Assembly: GCA_900312665.1 (NCBI GenBank)
Contig: ONZQ02000003.1
Coordinates: 1,158,986-1,222,985 of the forward strand
Direction: 5' to 3'
Origin: Cephalotrichum gorgonifer
Lineage: Eukaryota > Ascomycota > Sordariomycetes > Microascales > Microascaceae
Length of the DNA stretch: 64,000 bases
The position numbers and the translations under genes are program-made. Below the pieces are notes generated by a model, which saw only the letters and a list, made by a program, of their open reading frames with translations, was not told the DNA's origin and ran no database searches. Shown one piece after another: positions 1-10,989 of the stretch. Each line of letters starts with the position of its first letter. Within the stretch, counting starts at the first letter, position 1.

Positions 1-1297
1 GGGAGGGTGACGGAAACTTGTCATTTGATTTCCTCGACGGATACGATGAGCTTGAGTATGTCTGACCCGTGCCCAAACCCAAGTTCTGACCGTGTCCGTT
101 TCTCGTCTCTAACCGGTATCAGTGACCACCCGGATGTCCAGAAAAAGATCCGCCGCTGCGTGGAGCAATCACATATTGACCCCGAGGATTTCAAAGGAGT
201 ATGTTCGCCAATCCTAGTCTGGGCGATGGACGATGGTTCCTATCTTAAATACCAGACATGCGCAGTTTTGTACTCCGGATTCAGCACTAACAGTGTTACA
301 ATAGGACCCTGAATTCAACGTGCCTGGCCAGCGAGGCATCCGAGCCCCTGCTCGTAGGGCCAAAAAGGCGGACGCCAACGCGTCAGATGATGAGGAGGCT
401 CCGAAGCCCAAGGCCGCTGGCAAGAAAGGAAAGCGTGCTCGGAAGCAGGACCCTGACAGCGAGTCCGAGGATGCAAAGCCTGTGAAGAAGGCCAAAAAGT
501 CGGTGAAGCCCAAGGCCGAGGTCAAGGGGGAGGATTCCGCCGACGACGTGAAACCGAGCAAGAAGACCAAGTCGTCGGCCAAAAGAGTCAAGGCCGAGAG
601 CGAGGACAAGGATGAAGAGGACGTCAAGCCAGCCAAGAAGGCGAAGGTCGCCAAGAAGGTGAAGGCGGAGTCAGACGCTGAAGACGACGGAGCTCTGGCC
701 GCAACGAAGACCAAGAAATCATCTAAGAAAGTCAAAGATGAGAGCGACGCGGAGAATGTCAAGCCGGCCAAGGGGGCAGCTTCCAAAGTCAAAGCTGAAC
801 GCCAAGATTCCGAGGACGCCCAGCCCATGCCTAAGCCCAAGAAGCCGTCCAAGGTCAAAGTCAAAGCTGATGACGAGGAGGACATTAAGCCTTCGAAGGT
901 CGCTCGCGGCCCCAAGGCCAAGAAAGCGAGTGCCAAGTATCGAAATATCAAGGACGAGAGCGATGAGGAAGATGGCGACGGAGGTTCGTCGGCGGTGAAG
1001 GGGGATGACAGCGACGATGTCAAGAATGAAGAGGAAGAGGACCAGAAGCCCGTGAAAACCGCCAAGCGGAAGGGGGCTAGAAAGGAGGCGCATAGCTCTG
1101 GCAGAGCCAAGCCCAGTAGGGACGTTCCCAAGACCGAGGATGCCACGGACGACGTGGAGGACGAGCTCGCACCGGAGGAGCCTGCTCCAGCCCCGAAGAA
1201 GGAGAAGAAGTCCCGTGGAGGCAAGGATGCGAAGCCTGTCAAGGCAGAGGCCGCCGCTGGTCGTAGGAGGAGCCAGCGTGTGTCGGCCCAGACCTAG
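1..1297 (+). CDS. PARP-type zinc-finger protein, 3' part (5' end outside window)
   Basis: Partial gene; exons 1-55, 123-198 and 305-1297 (stop TAG). Both introns (56-122 and 199-304) start GTATGT, have CTAAC branch sites and end in AG, and the three exons join in frame. The joined start reads GDGNLSFDFLDGYDEL, then DHPDVQKKIRRC, then HIDPEDFKGDPEFNVPGQ. From memory this is the end of a fungal zf-PARP zinc-finger domain, a fold that binds DNA nicks and breaks. The zinc ligands themselves lie upstream of the window. The remaining 330 residues are a disordered Lys/Glu/Asp-rich tail with repeated blocks (DVKP, KKAKK, VKAE) and at least eight SUMO-type psi-K-x-E motifs. A nuclear chromatin or DNA-repair role is inferred. 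The long open frames on the opposite strand are shadows of the biased codon use. Confidence 0.82.
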
Positions 1298-2187
1298 GGC
1301 ATTCACGACCTGACTTTAAAACTGGCTGTACGATAGGTGTTTCTTCGCCCGGTGCGGGTATGTTACGATGCCATGTTCTTCGTACATCATTATGCTGTTT
1401 AATATCACAAAATACAATTGATTCCGCAGTGTATATCTTGCATGCTTAGCCTCCCCCCAATATACAACCTTGAAGTTGATGCAGTTGCCCCAGGCTGCAC
1501 CGTCGTGGAACATCCTGATACTGGCGGGCCGTCGTACGTCTAACTTCCTGGTGCTTCTCGAGAAGCCGTATATGTATCCAAAGTCCCCTGACGGTCGGCC
1601 GATCGCATGTTCTTACCTACTACGGCTTCATAGCCCTTGAGTTCGCGCATTGACGTAGCATCTGTTGGGTGATGGTGCTGTCCTATGGCGTTGATGTTTA
1701 CACACAGCGCAGGTGTAAAATGCAATACTAAGATAGCAAGCGTTCTCATTATCTTCTCTCCACTAGGTCAGACAAATGATCGTCGTCGACAGGGTGGAGG
1801 ACTGGAGTTGAAAGACACACAATAGACTATAGCATATGAAAGTACATGGGTGAAAGTGTAAGTATACATGAAAGTATACATGATGAAAGTATACATTATA
1901 GCAGGAGCACAATGCGTGACATGAACATAAGCACAAAGCAAAACCAATAGAGGGAACTTTAAGGTGGGTTCCATTGTCATTAGGAGCTGCCTGGGGCCGG
2001 GAGGGCGGGGCACTGTGCTAAGACCTGTGCTGAGACGGCACATCGCACAGAGGAATGTGGGGTGCAGGACAGAACTTTGAGCTTCCTCCATCATCCTCGC
2101 CCAGCCGGCCCAACGCGACGCGTTAAGTGCCAATTCTCACTTTTTCATCACCACCACCATCACCACTGTCCCTCGATAACTCCTAAT
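1298..2187. other. Intergenic region with a short AT-rich tandem repeat
   Basis: I see no gene here. It holds the 3' flank of the PARP-finger gene and the 5' flank of the 2EXR gene. A degenerate tandem repeat lies at 1836-1897 (listed separately). Just before the next start codon (2143-2166) is a run of CAC/CAT triplets that would encode His if read in frame, but it lies upstream of the preferred ATG at 2188. Confidence 0.6.
1836..1897. repeat. Degenerate tandem repeat, unit about ATGAAAGTATAC
   Basis: Four to five imperfect copies of a 12-15 nt unit (ATGAAAGTACATGG, GTGAAAGTGTAAGTATAC, ATGAAAGTATAC, ATGATGAAAGTATAC) sit about 300 nt upstream of the 2EXR gene start. The unit contains GTATAC palindromes. 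No function is known to me. Confidence 0.6.
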
Positions 2188-3972
2188 ATGGCCGACTCCC
2201 CAGGCGCCAGCCGCCATCTCGACTTGTCGAACAGCGATGACTCCGAAGGAACACTTCAAGGCGACCCAGCCTCCCAACACGAAGACGACTCGAGCTCGGG
2301 CTCGGAAGACGAAGGCAGCTCGGCTCCTCGAAAAACCCGCAGGTTGTTCGACCTCGAGGCCGCCGATAGCGACGATGACGAAAGCGGCGAAAACGATGAA
2401 GAAGACGACGAGGAAGAAAGTGACGAAGAGGACGAACGCGGCGGTGGATTATTCGATCTCGAAGCCGCCGACGATGATGAAGACGACGAAAGCAGCGAGG
2501 ACGGGTCGTCAGACGCCGGCTCTTCCGTGTCGAGTGGCGCTGAGGAGTACTTCCCACGCTTCATGCGCCTGCCACCAGAGCTGCGCCGGAGGGTCTGGGA
2601 GTTCTTCTGTCCCGAGGCTCTCGGGGTGCCCCGACTTCTCGAATTCGTCTGGGACATGAAATCTAAGAAGGAGCCCATCTCCGAAGGTTCTTCCACGGCG
2701 TACACAACATATCCGGCGAGGACCCTTGCGGCTGTGCAAGGCGAGTCTCGGGAGCTTGCCCTCAGAGCATTCCCCGACGTCCTAAAGCTCAGCGATAGGC
2801 GAGGCGAGGTACGGTTCCACTCGAAGCGGGACGTGGTGGTGCTGCAGCACATTCGCGCCTACGATATATCAAGGTGGAGCTGTGCCCCCGGGTTCTCGGA
2901 CCAAGTGCGACATCTTGCGATAGACAAGGCCACGCTCTGGCGGATGGGGGACCCGTTTGTGCTCACGGGCACAATCCCCGATAACTTCGATACGACATTT
3001 CCGAATCTCGACAAGATCTACGAAGTCTCCCACCGCAGCGAGTTCCAAAGGGACCCAGTATGGGCCGAGTCGGATAAAGTCAACCGCTTCACGCTCAAGA
3101 CAGAAGATTACACCGGGTGTGTCGAGTTGTATGAGGAGAGGCCGTTCATCTGGCCGGACCTGGAAAATCACCGCGACTTTGCGGAGGCGCAGACCGACGG
3201 CCCGAGTTTCCTGAAGCTTGACGACTCAGCGTCCAGCCCTGACGACGCGGCGATCAAGAGATCCCAGGTTGAGGTGTGGCCCATGGTTGAGTGGTCCTCG
3301 GTACCTCCAGACTCCAGCGAAGACGAGCTGGATGAGGACGAGGACGAGGAAGAGGAGCCCGGCTACATGGGCCAGTCCATCCCGCCGCCCATAGTAGTAC
3401 CGGATGGGCTTGATGGGTTTGATTCTGACGGGGAACCGCTGGACCAATCCAGCCCTTCAGATATGCAACCGACATGGCACGGAGTTGATTCTCATGGACT
3501 TCACGAGGTTGATTACGATGGGGTCCCCTTTGGTGTTGGGTCGGACGAGGCGGGCAGCGACGAAGAAGACCTCGATCAGTACGAAGATGACTTCATCGTG
3601 GATGACGGCGTGATCGAATATGACGAAGACGGCTCCGACATTCTCGACGGAGAATCAGGGGCCGAGGATAGCGATGGGGGGGACGGCTATCCTAGCGGGT
3701 TCGATCATCCAGGGGCGTCCGTCGCTGGGGGTGGCCTTGAGGCCGGTTTCTCCGATCTCGAGCCGGAGTCGGAATCGGAGCCGGACGAGGAAGACGTGAT
3801 ACAGGCGCCTGTGAGGCAACGCGGGCGCCGCGCGGTGATATCAGAGGACGAGGGGACGAGTGAGGTGGGTGGTCAGGATGAGGACGAGGATGAGGATGAC
3901 GTGAGACGGGTGCCCGTGAGGAGCCGAGGGCGGCGAACGGTGATATCAGAGGACGAGGAAGAGGACGAGTAA
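2188..3972 (+). CDS. Acidic 2EXR-domain (F-box-like) protein
   Basis: Single-exon gene of 594 residues. The start is the ATG at 2188, which follows a pyrimidine-rich leader. An in-frame ATG at 2062 would add 42 residues including a poly-His run and is less likely. Residues 1-120 are very acidic and contain the block LFDLEAAD twice. From about residue 122 the segment FPRFMRLPPELRRRVWEFF matches the start of the fungal 2EXR family (F-box-like; conserved LP-x-ELR-x-x-[IV]W core), followed by typical segments VQGESRELAL and DVVVLQH. The C-terminal half is again Asp/Glu-rich and ends in two copies of RGRR-x-VISEDE. The family is widespread in filamentous fungi with no settled function; substrate-adaptor or nuclear roles are guesses. 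No intron is apparent. Confidence 0.85.
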   Translation: MADSPGASRHLDLSNSDDSEGTLQGDPASQHEDDSSSGSEDEGSSAPRKTRRLFDLEAADSDDDESGENDEEDDEEESDEEDERGGGLFDLEAADDDEDDESSEDGSSDAGSSVSSGAEEYFPRFMRLPPELRRRVWEFFCPEALGVPRLLEFVWDMKSKKEPISEGSSTAYTTYPARTLAAVQGESRELALRAFPDVLKLSDRRGEVRFHSKRDVVVLQHIRAYDISRWSCAPGFSDQVRHLAIDKATLWRMGDPFVLTGTIPDNFDTTFPNLDKIYEVSHRSEFQRDPVWAESDKVNRFTLKTEDYTGCVELYEERPFIWPDLENHRDFAEAQTDGPSFLKLDDSASSPDDAAIKRSQVEVWPMVEWSSVPPDSSEDELDEDEDEEEEPGYMGQSIPPPIVVPDGLDGFDSDGEPLDQSSPSDMQPTWHGVDSHGLHEVDYDGVPFGVGSDEAGSDEEDLDQYEDDFIVDDGVIEYDEDGSDILDGESGAEDSDGGDGYPSGFDHPGASVAGGGLEAGFSDLEPESESEPDEEDVIQAPVRQRGRRAVISEDEGTSEVGGQDEDEDEDDVRRVPVRSRGRRTVISEDEEEDE

Positions 3973-5240
3973 TTTAACGACCTGGTGGTTTACTTGGGCT
4001 TACGACTTTTTGGCTTATATCTTCTTAATATAACATCGGGCTTCATCGCTCTTCTCGCTTCTAAAGAGGTGGTACTAATGTTACTCCCAGTCTCATCGTT
4101 TTGGATCGCCTCAAAATTGGCTCGCTTGGGAGCTAACACCAAGACTTACACCTACTTCTTGGCACCCCGAACCCCGGGCCAGTAATACTCCGTAACTAGC
4201 TAACAAATTTCCCCAAGTCACAAATAATATCCAGCTAATATCGGCGTTAACCACCCTCGAACATCTCACCTAATCGGGAATTTGCTGAGCCCAGAGCCAG
4301 TGATAATCTCCCATGACGTATGGGCCGGACCGGGACCACCCCAGCCAGCCCGTGCGAGCTCTTGGCCCCACGTCATTCGGCATTGGACCAAATTGATCGA
4401 CACACAATATCTATACTTAGCAACACGTGGTGCAGATCAACCCACGTCTCCCTACCTGATGTGGAGAAATAAAACCTCGTATTAGACGAAGGGCCGGAAT
4501 CGAACCATACAGCTCCTGCCGCCTCCGTCCTTTTCCAGCTTAGGATGTGTCGGTGAGATGGGGTTTCGGGCCCACTATCAAGGCGTCCTCTACTTTCGAG
4601 CTAGTTAACCTCGCTCCCCACGCAGAACAGCCAACCAAATGATGTAGCTTATTCTCTTTTGCCTTCGCATCTATTGTCCGTGCCAGCGATTCCCCTCCAC
4701 CCCTCCGCCCCTCCCCCCCACTACCTACCCGAGCTCTCCCGCCCGTGTGATCACATAAACCGAGGGGCAAAGAGTGAGGCATGGGCCTAAGCTAAGCTGA
4801 GGGTCATCATCTCCCAAGTGGCAATAAATGAGCGCCGCAGCCCTAGCTAGCCCCGGACGGGTCATCAATGTAACCGAAGCCAGCCATCGATGCGAATGCG
4901 GGAAGATGCACCTGCCGCGTTTCCAACAAACGCCTGACTCCAGACCTCGTATTTACAAGACGCTAGCCCGTACCTACCACGCCACAGACGTGTTGGGACC
5001 CTACGATGGAGTCCCCGAGCGGGAGGGGCTCTGGAGGGTAAGGCAGGGTAGGGCATCGGGTAAGGCAGGGGCGGGAAAAGTATATAAGCCCGATGGAGGG
5101 ACGGGGACGATCCGTTGAAACACAAGGCCGTCCTCGCACAACAGCACAAGACCAGTCTCTCCCAAGTCTACCATACCCATTTACAAAACCATCCACACTC
5201 GCTTCTACAGGACAGGAAAGACAAGGCCCCCAAAGCAAGC
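3973..5240. other. Intergenic region; promoter of the secreted-protein gene at its right end
   Basis: No coding region recognised. It contains one copy of the 9-mer TACTCCGTA (4186-4194) and C-rich stretches around 4700. A tRNA T-arm-like string near 4490-4508 on the minus strand has no matching acceptor or anticodon arms. The last 180 nt hold the TATA box and leader of the next gene. Confidence 0.6.
5080..5088 (+). promoter_or_regulatory. TATA box of the secreted-protein gene
   Basis: GTATATAAG lies about 155 nt before the start codon at 5241. It is followed by an A/C-rich leader typical of highly expressed fungal genes (CACAACAGCACAAGACC, CTCCCAAG). A transcription start about 30 nt downstream, near 5110-5120, is inferred. 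Confidence 0.65.
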
Positions 5241-5985
5241 ATGCAGCTCTCAGTCCTATCCGTCGTCGCCTTCGCCGCCGCGGCTCTCGCCCGCCCTGGC
5301 CTGGAGCAGCGCGACGACGCGCAGATTGTCCACCTCACGTTCCACGGCGGGCCGGCCTCGTACGCGATGGAATTCGCCGCGGACGGCGTGGTCCACCAGA
5401 CCAGTACGTATATCACCTGCCTGCCCCCCCATATATACAATCTGAAATTCAAACTTTCCCGGGAGTTCAGTGAAACGAAAGGGCGGGTGTGGGAGGATGT
5501 TTCGTCACTAACATGATACTTAACAACGCAAAATAGACAATGATATCGCCATCAGCGTCATCGACGCGCCCGATTACTTCGCCCAGGACCACTGCACCTT
5601 CGTCACGGACGGCGAGGTGACGCTCCAGGGCGCCATCTCTCCCGACGGCAAGCAGCAGATCCTCGTCGGCCCCCCGCAGCCCATCCGCGCTGTGAGCTGC
5701 GAGGGCTTCTGCCTGTCCACCTACGGTATGTTTCCATTTCCCCCTCTCCATCAACAACCCCCTCAACTCCCCCCCACCTTTTCTCTCTTTCCCCACTGCC
5801 TCAAAGCATCACCCGCCCAGAAGAAGAGGTTCTGTCATGAGTTGAGAGAGAGGTAGAGGGATTAGAAAAGCTAACAATATGGGGGTGAAGCAAACTGCTA
5901 CGAGAACGGCCAGTTCGTCGGCCCCTGCTGCGCGGGCTTCTGCGCCGCGAACAAGTGCCGCCCGTGGGTGAACCCCTCAGCCTAA
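5241..5985 (+). CDS. Small secreted cysteine-rich protein
   Basis: Exons 5241-5403, 5537-5725 and 5891-5985; 148 residues. Introns start GTACGT and GTATGT and the three exons join in frame. A signal peptide is visible (MQLSVLSVVAFAAAALA, cleavage expected near ALA-RPG). The mature protein has a beta-rich N-part (IVHLTFHGGPASYAMEF), the motif VGPPQPIRAVSCEGFC and a C-terminal knot (NCYENGQFVGPCCAGFCAAN, then KCRPW). I count eight cysteines, enough for four disulfides. I recall near-identical architectures annotated as SSCRP in plant-associated Sordariomycetes such as Colletotrichum. Whether this is an effector or a general surface or wall protein cannot be told from sequence. A strong TATA box lies upstream and no neighbour suggests a cluster. 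Confidence 0.9.
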
Positions 5986-6595
5986 GCGAGATTTGGGCCC
6001 AACCGGGAAAGTGGAGGCAAGGTGGGAGCGAACATAAGAGGTATTAGGTGACGAATCTGGAAAGGGGGGGTTCTCATCCGAAGTTGGACCTTAATTCTTT
6101 GTATATAACGTATTGATGTAAACGTCCTTGAATGCCAATGACTTACACCCCAGCTCCTTGTGTTACCGCTTAATCTGTTTCAGTGTCACCGCATTCTCAG
6201 CAAGAACGGCCTATCCTGTACTTGTAAATCTGTTCTTATACTCGTCTCATACCCGAGCGATTAAACTGGAGAAATTTCGTCTATTCTCTCGCCTCAGTGC
6301 CTTCTAACCAACAACTAGGAGGTGACTAGCGCTAACATCATTGTCATATCATCAACATGGCCCAAAACAAGCCAGACAAAGAAACAAACAAAATAAGCAA
6401 GTTTACCCCTGAAGAAGGAAAGAAGGGGGGAAAAACTCAATTCCAACCTCACCAAATATACCAACAACATGACTGAATTAAACTCGCTGGGGTTTTTTTT
6501 TCTGCCTGCTTGCAAGCCTGCTCTCTCATCATGAATCATCTAAACGCGGTCATATCTCGAGAGAAAAATGAAACATCGCTAATTAGGATTCCTTC
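5986..6595. other. Convergent 3' flanks, no gene
   Basis: This region separates the converging secreted-protein gene (+) and the DUF8035-like gene (-). It is AT-richer than the coding DNA, with T and A runs (6488, 6430) suitable for polyadenylation in both directions, and has one TACTTGTA 8-mer at 6219-6226. No open frame here looks coding. Confidence 0.6.
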
Positions 6596-8333
6596 CTAGT
6601 AATGATCCCTCCGTCTCTCGAAAGAAACTTGTTTCTCGAACCTCAGATCCTCATACCGATCGCGGTGCTGGCGCTCGCGTTCGAGCTCATGGCGGAACCT
6701 GTGCGGCGAACCGTGGCGGTGCCGGTGCCGGTGCGTGTGAATGACGAGCTCCCTGTCGACATCCCTGTCCCGGGGGAGCTGCTGGCGCTTTTTGAGGCGG
6801 CGGGAGCGGCGGATGGTGTCCGTCAGTTCGACGAGCTCGTCGATTTCTCGCTGGGGCCAGTTAGCTTCGTACTACCTTCCAAAAGCAAGCTATGAAAGGG
6901 GGTGCTGCGTCGGTGTTAGGCCTGGATATGACAGGATACGATACTCACACTGCTCAGATACTGCATGACATAGTAGAACTGCCCGTTCTCCTCAAACATA
7001 TACCCCTTCCTCCTAAGCGCCTCCTTGTTCACCAGGTCTCTCGTAATCTCCGTCCACGTCTCCATAGGTGGCTCCTTAGGCCGCACCGCCACCCTCCGGT
7101 CCGTCACTTTCGTCACGTCGAGCTCCCTATCCCTGTCCGACACGTGGATGCTCAGCCTATCCCTGCTCTTCCTCGGCGGCTGCTCCGGGGCCGGGAGGAT
7201 TTCGACGATAGGCTCCTCCTCCCTCTCAGGTATGAATTGGGTCCGCCGTACACCACTGTACCGCTGGAATGTCGTCTCCGTCGAGCCGCCCCCGACGCCG
7301 TCCATCCTTATGCGCTCGGTACCCGGCGGCACGTCGACGATGATCCAGTCTCGCGTGACACCGTGGTATGCTTCGCCGTGGCGCCCCCGCGAATCAATCT
7401 TGGAGGCGAGGTACTCGGCCTCCTCGCGCACAGGGTCCCTGACAGGTAAGGGCGCGGCGGAATACGCACGCCTCCGCGGCTTGTGCTCTGCCACGACCAG
7501 CCTGTCCTGGGTGGCGTACTCCCGTTCGCGGGCGCGGGGACGCGATCGCGAGCGCGCGCGGCTGTGTCCCTCGGTGCGGTGAATGTCAACCTCCGTCTCG
7601 TTGCGGGAGGTGATGATGTCGATTTCGGTGTCCTTATGGCGAGCGCGGGACTTGGAGCGCGGAATCGCGGGAGGCAGGGGGCTGGGTTGTCTAGCTCTTA
7701 TGACACCTACGTTGTTTCGAGTGTTAGCCATCACACAATGGCCGACCCGACGGAAAGGTCATGGGTTGGAGCACAGGGGGCCGACTCACCATGATCAATA
7801 TCCGTGTAGTGAGTAACTACCTCCCTCTCAATCGTCGGACCTCTCACAACCTGCGGCTGGGGCGGGGCGGGGCTCGGGCTTTCCCTCCTAATCCTCGTTC
7901 GGATCGTCTCCCTCTCTCTCTCGGTCTCCCTCCAGTCTGGGCTCACGCTTCTCGGCCTCCTGAAAACACCCCTCCTCGGGGCAGATTCATAGGAGCTGTA
8001 GCTACTGCTACTTGCCGAGCTCTCCACGCTAACGTCCCTCTGCACCGTCCTCATCCTTACCTGCGAGACACTCCTCCCGCGTGGAGGGGAAGGTGACGAC
8101 CTCCGGACCAGCTGCTGGCGCTCCACGTAGACGGGGCTGGGGCTGCGATGGCGGTGTGGGCGCGAGACTGTCTCGACCTCGCGCTGGCGAAGGACTAGCG
8201 GGCCAGCATCGGCACGGCGGATCTCACGGTCGCGGAGGAAGGCGGGGGTTCGGTCGCGGGATGGAGAGCGTTCTTGCTCACGGACGAAGCCACGCGAGCG
8301 CGAGCGCTCACGACCGTCCCTGAAGTAGGCCAT
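6596..8333 (-). CDS. RS/Arg-rich protein with a DUF8035-like domain
   Basis: Exons on the minus strand are 8333-7790, 7706-6949 and 6850-6596; 518 residues. Introns 7789-7707 and 6948-6851 both start GTGAGT and phases match (1, then 0). The first ~250 residues are rich in Arg, Ser, Pro and Glu with many RS and RSPSP dipeptides, suggesting a disordered nuclear or RNA-associated protein. A middle block (GGGSTETTFQRYSGVRRTQF, then PEREEEPIVEI) looks folded. Residues about 397-455 (WTEITRDLVNKEAL, then YYVMQYLSSREIDEL) align without gaps to the C-terminal domain of the protein at 60.7-63.6 kb, a family I recall as DUF8035. The C-terminus is a His/Arg repeat (HTHRHRHRHGSPHRFRHELE). The biochemical role is unknown; the domain call rests on memory and on the internal match. 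Confidence 0.85.
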
Positions 8334-10989
8334 TGTTGGTGGCGGCAGGGATGCGGATGCGGGGTGTGGTGGTGGGGTTATTGCTAGGTGAGGGGCAGTT
8401 CTTCGCTCAGCCTTCACACTGGAATTTTCTTCCGGTATTCTCTGCTTGGAAATTCACGAGAGATGTTTCTGTCGGTAAAGGTATATCCAAAACCAAGGGA
8501 GGTTTAAGAAAGGGGTATTGGAATTTCTTTTAAGCCGCCGAAGGAGGGGGAGGAGAGTTGGTGTGCGATGAGGTACTACGAAGTAGGCCTCCAGAATGGG
8601 TGGGATGCAGCCACCTGACCCAAGCCTCTCTCACAAGCAGCGAAGCACCCGACAGGGATCAGAGAGGGAGGGAGGGGCAGGACAAGAAGAAAAAAACACA
8701 CGACAGAACTGTGGGAGGGGGGGTCGGAAGGCGATACGGGTCAGGCCGGGCGATGCAAGTAGAGGCCCCTGCCAACAGCGACGAAATGTAGATATAAATA
8801 TAAATGGAAGTAAATGGCCTGTTAGATGCGACCAGGTGAGGGAATGTTGACGAGAGTTCGTCAGACGACACAAGAGCGGAGGGGAAATGGGGGTGATGTA
8901 TGGATATTTCACTGCGACCCCTCCAGCCTTAAAGGGCAGCAAGGTAGCAGCCGGTTTGAAAGATATCTGACTGGATGAAACCAAAGGAGTGGAGGAGGGG
9001 GGAGGGGCGAGGAAAAGTCCAATGTCATGGTGTGGGCGGGTAAGATGCAGCCACGAACCAAGGCCCACCCATGTCCTTCCCTGTATGGACGGGAAAGTAG
9101 TGACGAGTGCCGAGGAGGCAGGGAAGGAGCGAGGCGGGAAGGGGCGAGGCAGGGAAGGAAGGAAGGACCAAGCTCGTTGGTTGTTAGTGTCGCAGGAAGT
9201 TGAAGCCCACTGGGTGCATTCATGTTGCTATATCCATGCTCATGCCGCAGACCACTCATACCGCAAAATTCTCCCAAAATACCGTCGCGCGAACAAAGTA
9301 CTGGCCCCGAATAGTTTGTTCCTTCGTCCTTAGCATACACCACACATGGCCGGCTCCGGGTGTGCCTCCCTCCTCCATTCACCTCCTGCAGCTCCTGTCT
9401 CCTTGCCTCATACTGCCCTGCGCCCCCACCTCTAGCCCGGTTCCAAGATTCCGGCTCACCAGCCCAGTCGGCCGCCCTCTTCTGCATGGTTATGACAGCA
9501 TCATAAATGTTCGACTTATAGTCCTCCGGGAGCCCGGATACCTGCCGTCTATCGCGGCCGCGAATACCTTCAATGATGCCATCTCGACGAACACGCGATC
9601 GCGATCGCAGCCGGTCAAACTTGGACAAGGCATCACATAGAACCGCCAAGCTTGCAGCGCCAGACTTGAGCTCTGTAGGAAGCGGGTGAGCCAGGCTGCA
9701 TATATTAGCGCCGCCACCGACCACCGGCATGAAAGGATTATTACTGCGCGATAGAAGGATGTAACACACACCCTGGTTGGTCTCTCGCCCACAACTACCT
9801 ATTCCATAGCTGGCTTGCGAAAGAGGCCCCCAGGCTTGAGGCTTTCCCTAACCCTAGCGCGCGCGACAGCACAATAAACGAAGGAAAAGCTACATACTTT
9901 CCCAATAGCAGAGCCTCGAACTGTCCGTAGTGAAGATTTCTGAAACCTCCAGTAGCCACCGCCCAATGAGGCACTGATAAGCCGCCTTTAGTCGCACCTG
10001 ACTTACAAGTCTTACACACTCCTCCCAAGAAGGGTCGTTGGGGGCATGGGTGACTCCTTCGACTAGCCACACTGGTGTCACTCGCGCATGCGACATGACA
10101 TCCATCCGCCACTCCCCGCCCCAGCACCTGCCTTCCCCTCCCTTCCCTGCTTCTCAAGCATGTGAACCTGTACTCGAGTCTGGCCTGCGACGTTGAGAGA
10201 GAGTAACTAATGTCCTAGCAAAGAAGACTCGCCCACAAAACAAGCCTGGCCATTTCCTAGATTAGTCTTATTAAATCTCGAGATCTATAATACTCATCCA
10301 TCCCAGCCTCCAAAAATGAATAAACCATTCTCGGAGCTGTCCGGCAAATAACCCCTCGCCGTTTTCAACATATGACGCAATCCCGCAGCGAGAACGGCGA
10401 CGAAGCGGCCGGCCCCGCCAAGATTCTTGCAGCCATCCACTTCCGCCTTGTAGGGTTCACGCATGACGACAGAGAGGTTTACAAGCATGACTGGGCGTAG
10501 TTTGACTCTTCGCAACTTGCTGGGAGGACGCCCCCCCCCAAAAAAAAAATCAAGGGTATGGTGACGTCGGAGCTCTTCGCCCCGGATCTCTATTAGGTCT
10601 CGCTCGGCAGCAAAGAGTAAAACTACACCTGGGTACAAGGAGGTAAAAGTGACAACAACTCGTGAGGCGGGTCAATGACGATAGAGGCAGCGGCCTCTCC
10701 ATACGCGTCGGCTGATAACCCTTCTCGACAGTTGACGCATTCTCTGTACTACCCCCGCACTAGTTACAATTCCGTACTTCCGGTAGCCATATCATTTTAT
10801 TGGTAATTCAGGCCGAAGAAAAGCAATCCGCAAAACATAATAAACCAATCAATCGATCCCTCCGTCGCTCTACCTCTACTGCTCCCCCCCCCCGCTGCTG
10901 TTTCCATCCGGTTTTCTATTCCCATATTTCTTCATCACGTCATCATGCAGTTCCCTCACCCCAACGCACTTTCCTGGTATCACAAAGTC
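8334..10989. other. 2.65 kb without a confident gene
   Basis: It holds the promoter of the DUF8035-like gene at the left and the 3' flank of phosphofructokinase at the right. A 286-codon open frame on the minus strand (9769-8909) contains a coding-looking stretch (GLPEDYKSNIYDAV, MQKRAADWAGEPESW) near 9430-9560, but I recognise no family and cannot build a gene model. The rest is G-rich on the + strand (8960-9170), with a nine-base A run at 10540. Confidence 0.45.

Noticed and set aside
214..1242. 342-codon open frame on the minus strand over the PARP-finger gene
   Set aside because: It is the mirror of the Lys/Glu-rich coding strand (giving Ser/Leu/Phe-rich nonsense); the plus strand has splice sites and a known domain.
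2143..2166. Poly-His stretch upstream of the 2EXR protein, resembling a purification tag
   Set aside because: Natural CAC/CAT repeat in the 5' UTR; it is coding only if an upstream ATG at 2062 is used, for which there is no support.
4486..4540. tRNA T-arm-like string (GGTTCGATTCCGGC on the minus strand)
   Set aside because: The T stem does not pair well, and no matching acceptor stem, D arm or anticodon arm is found in the following 70 nt.
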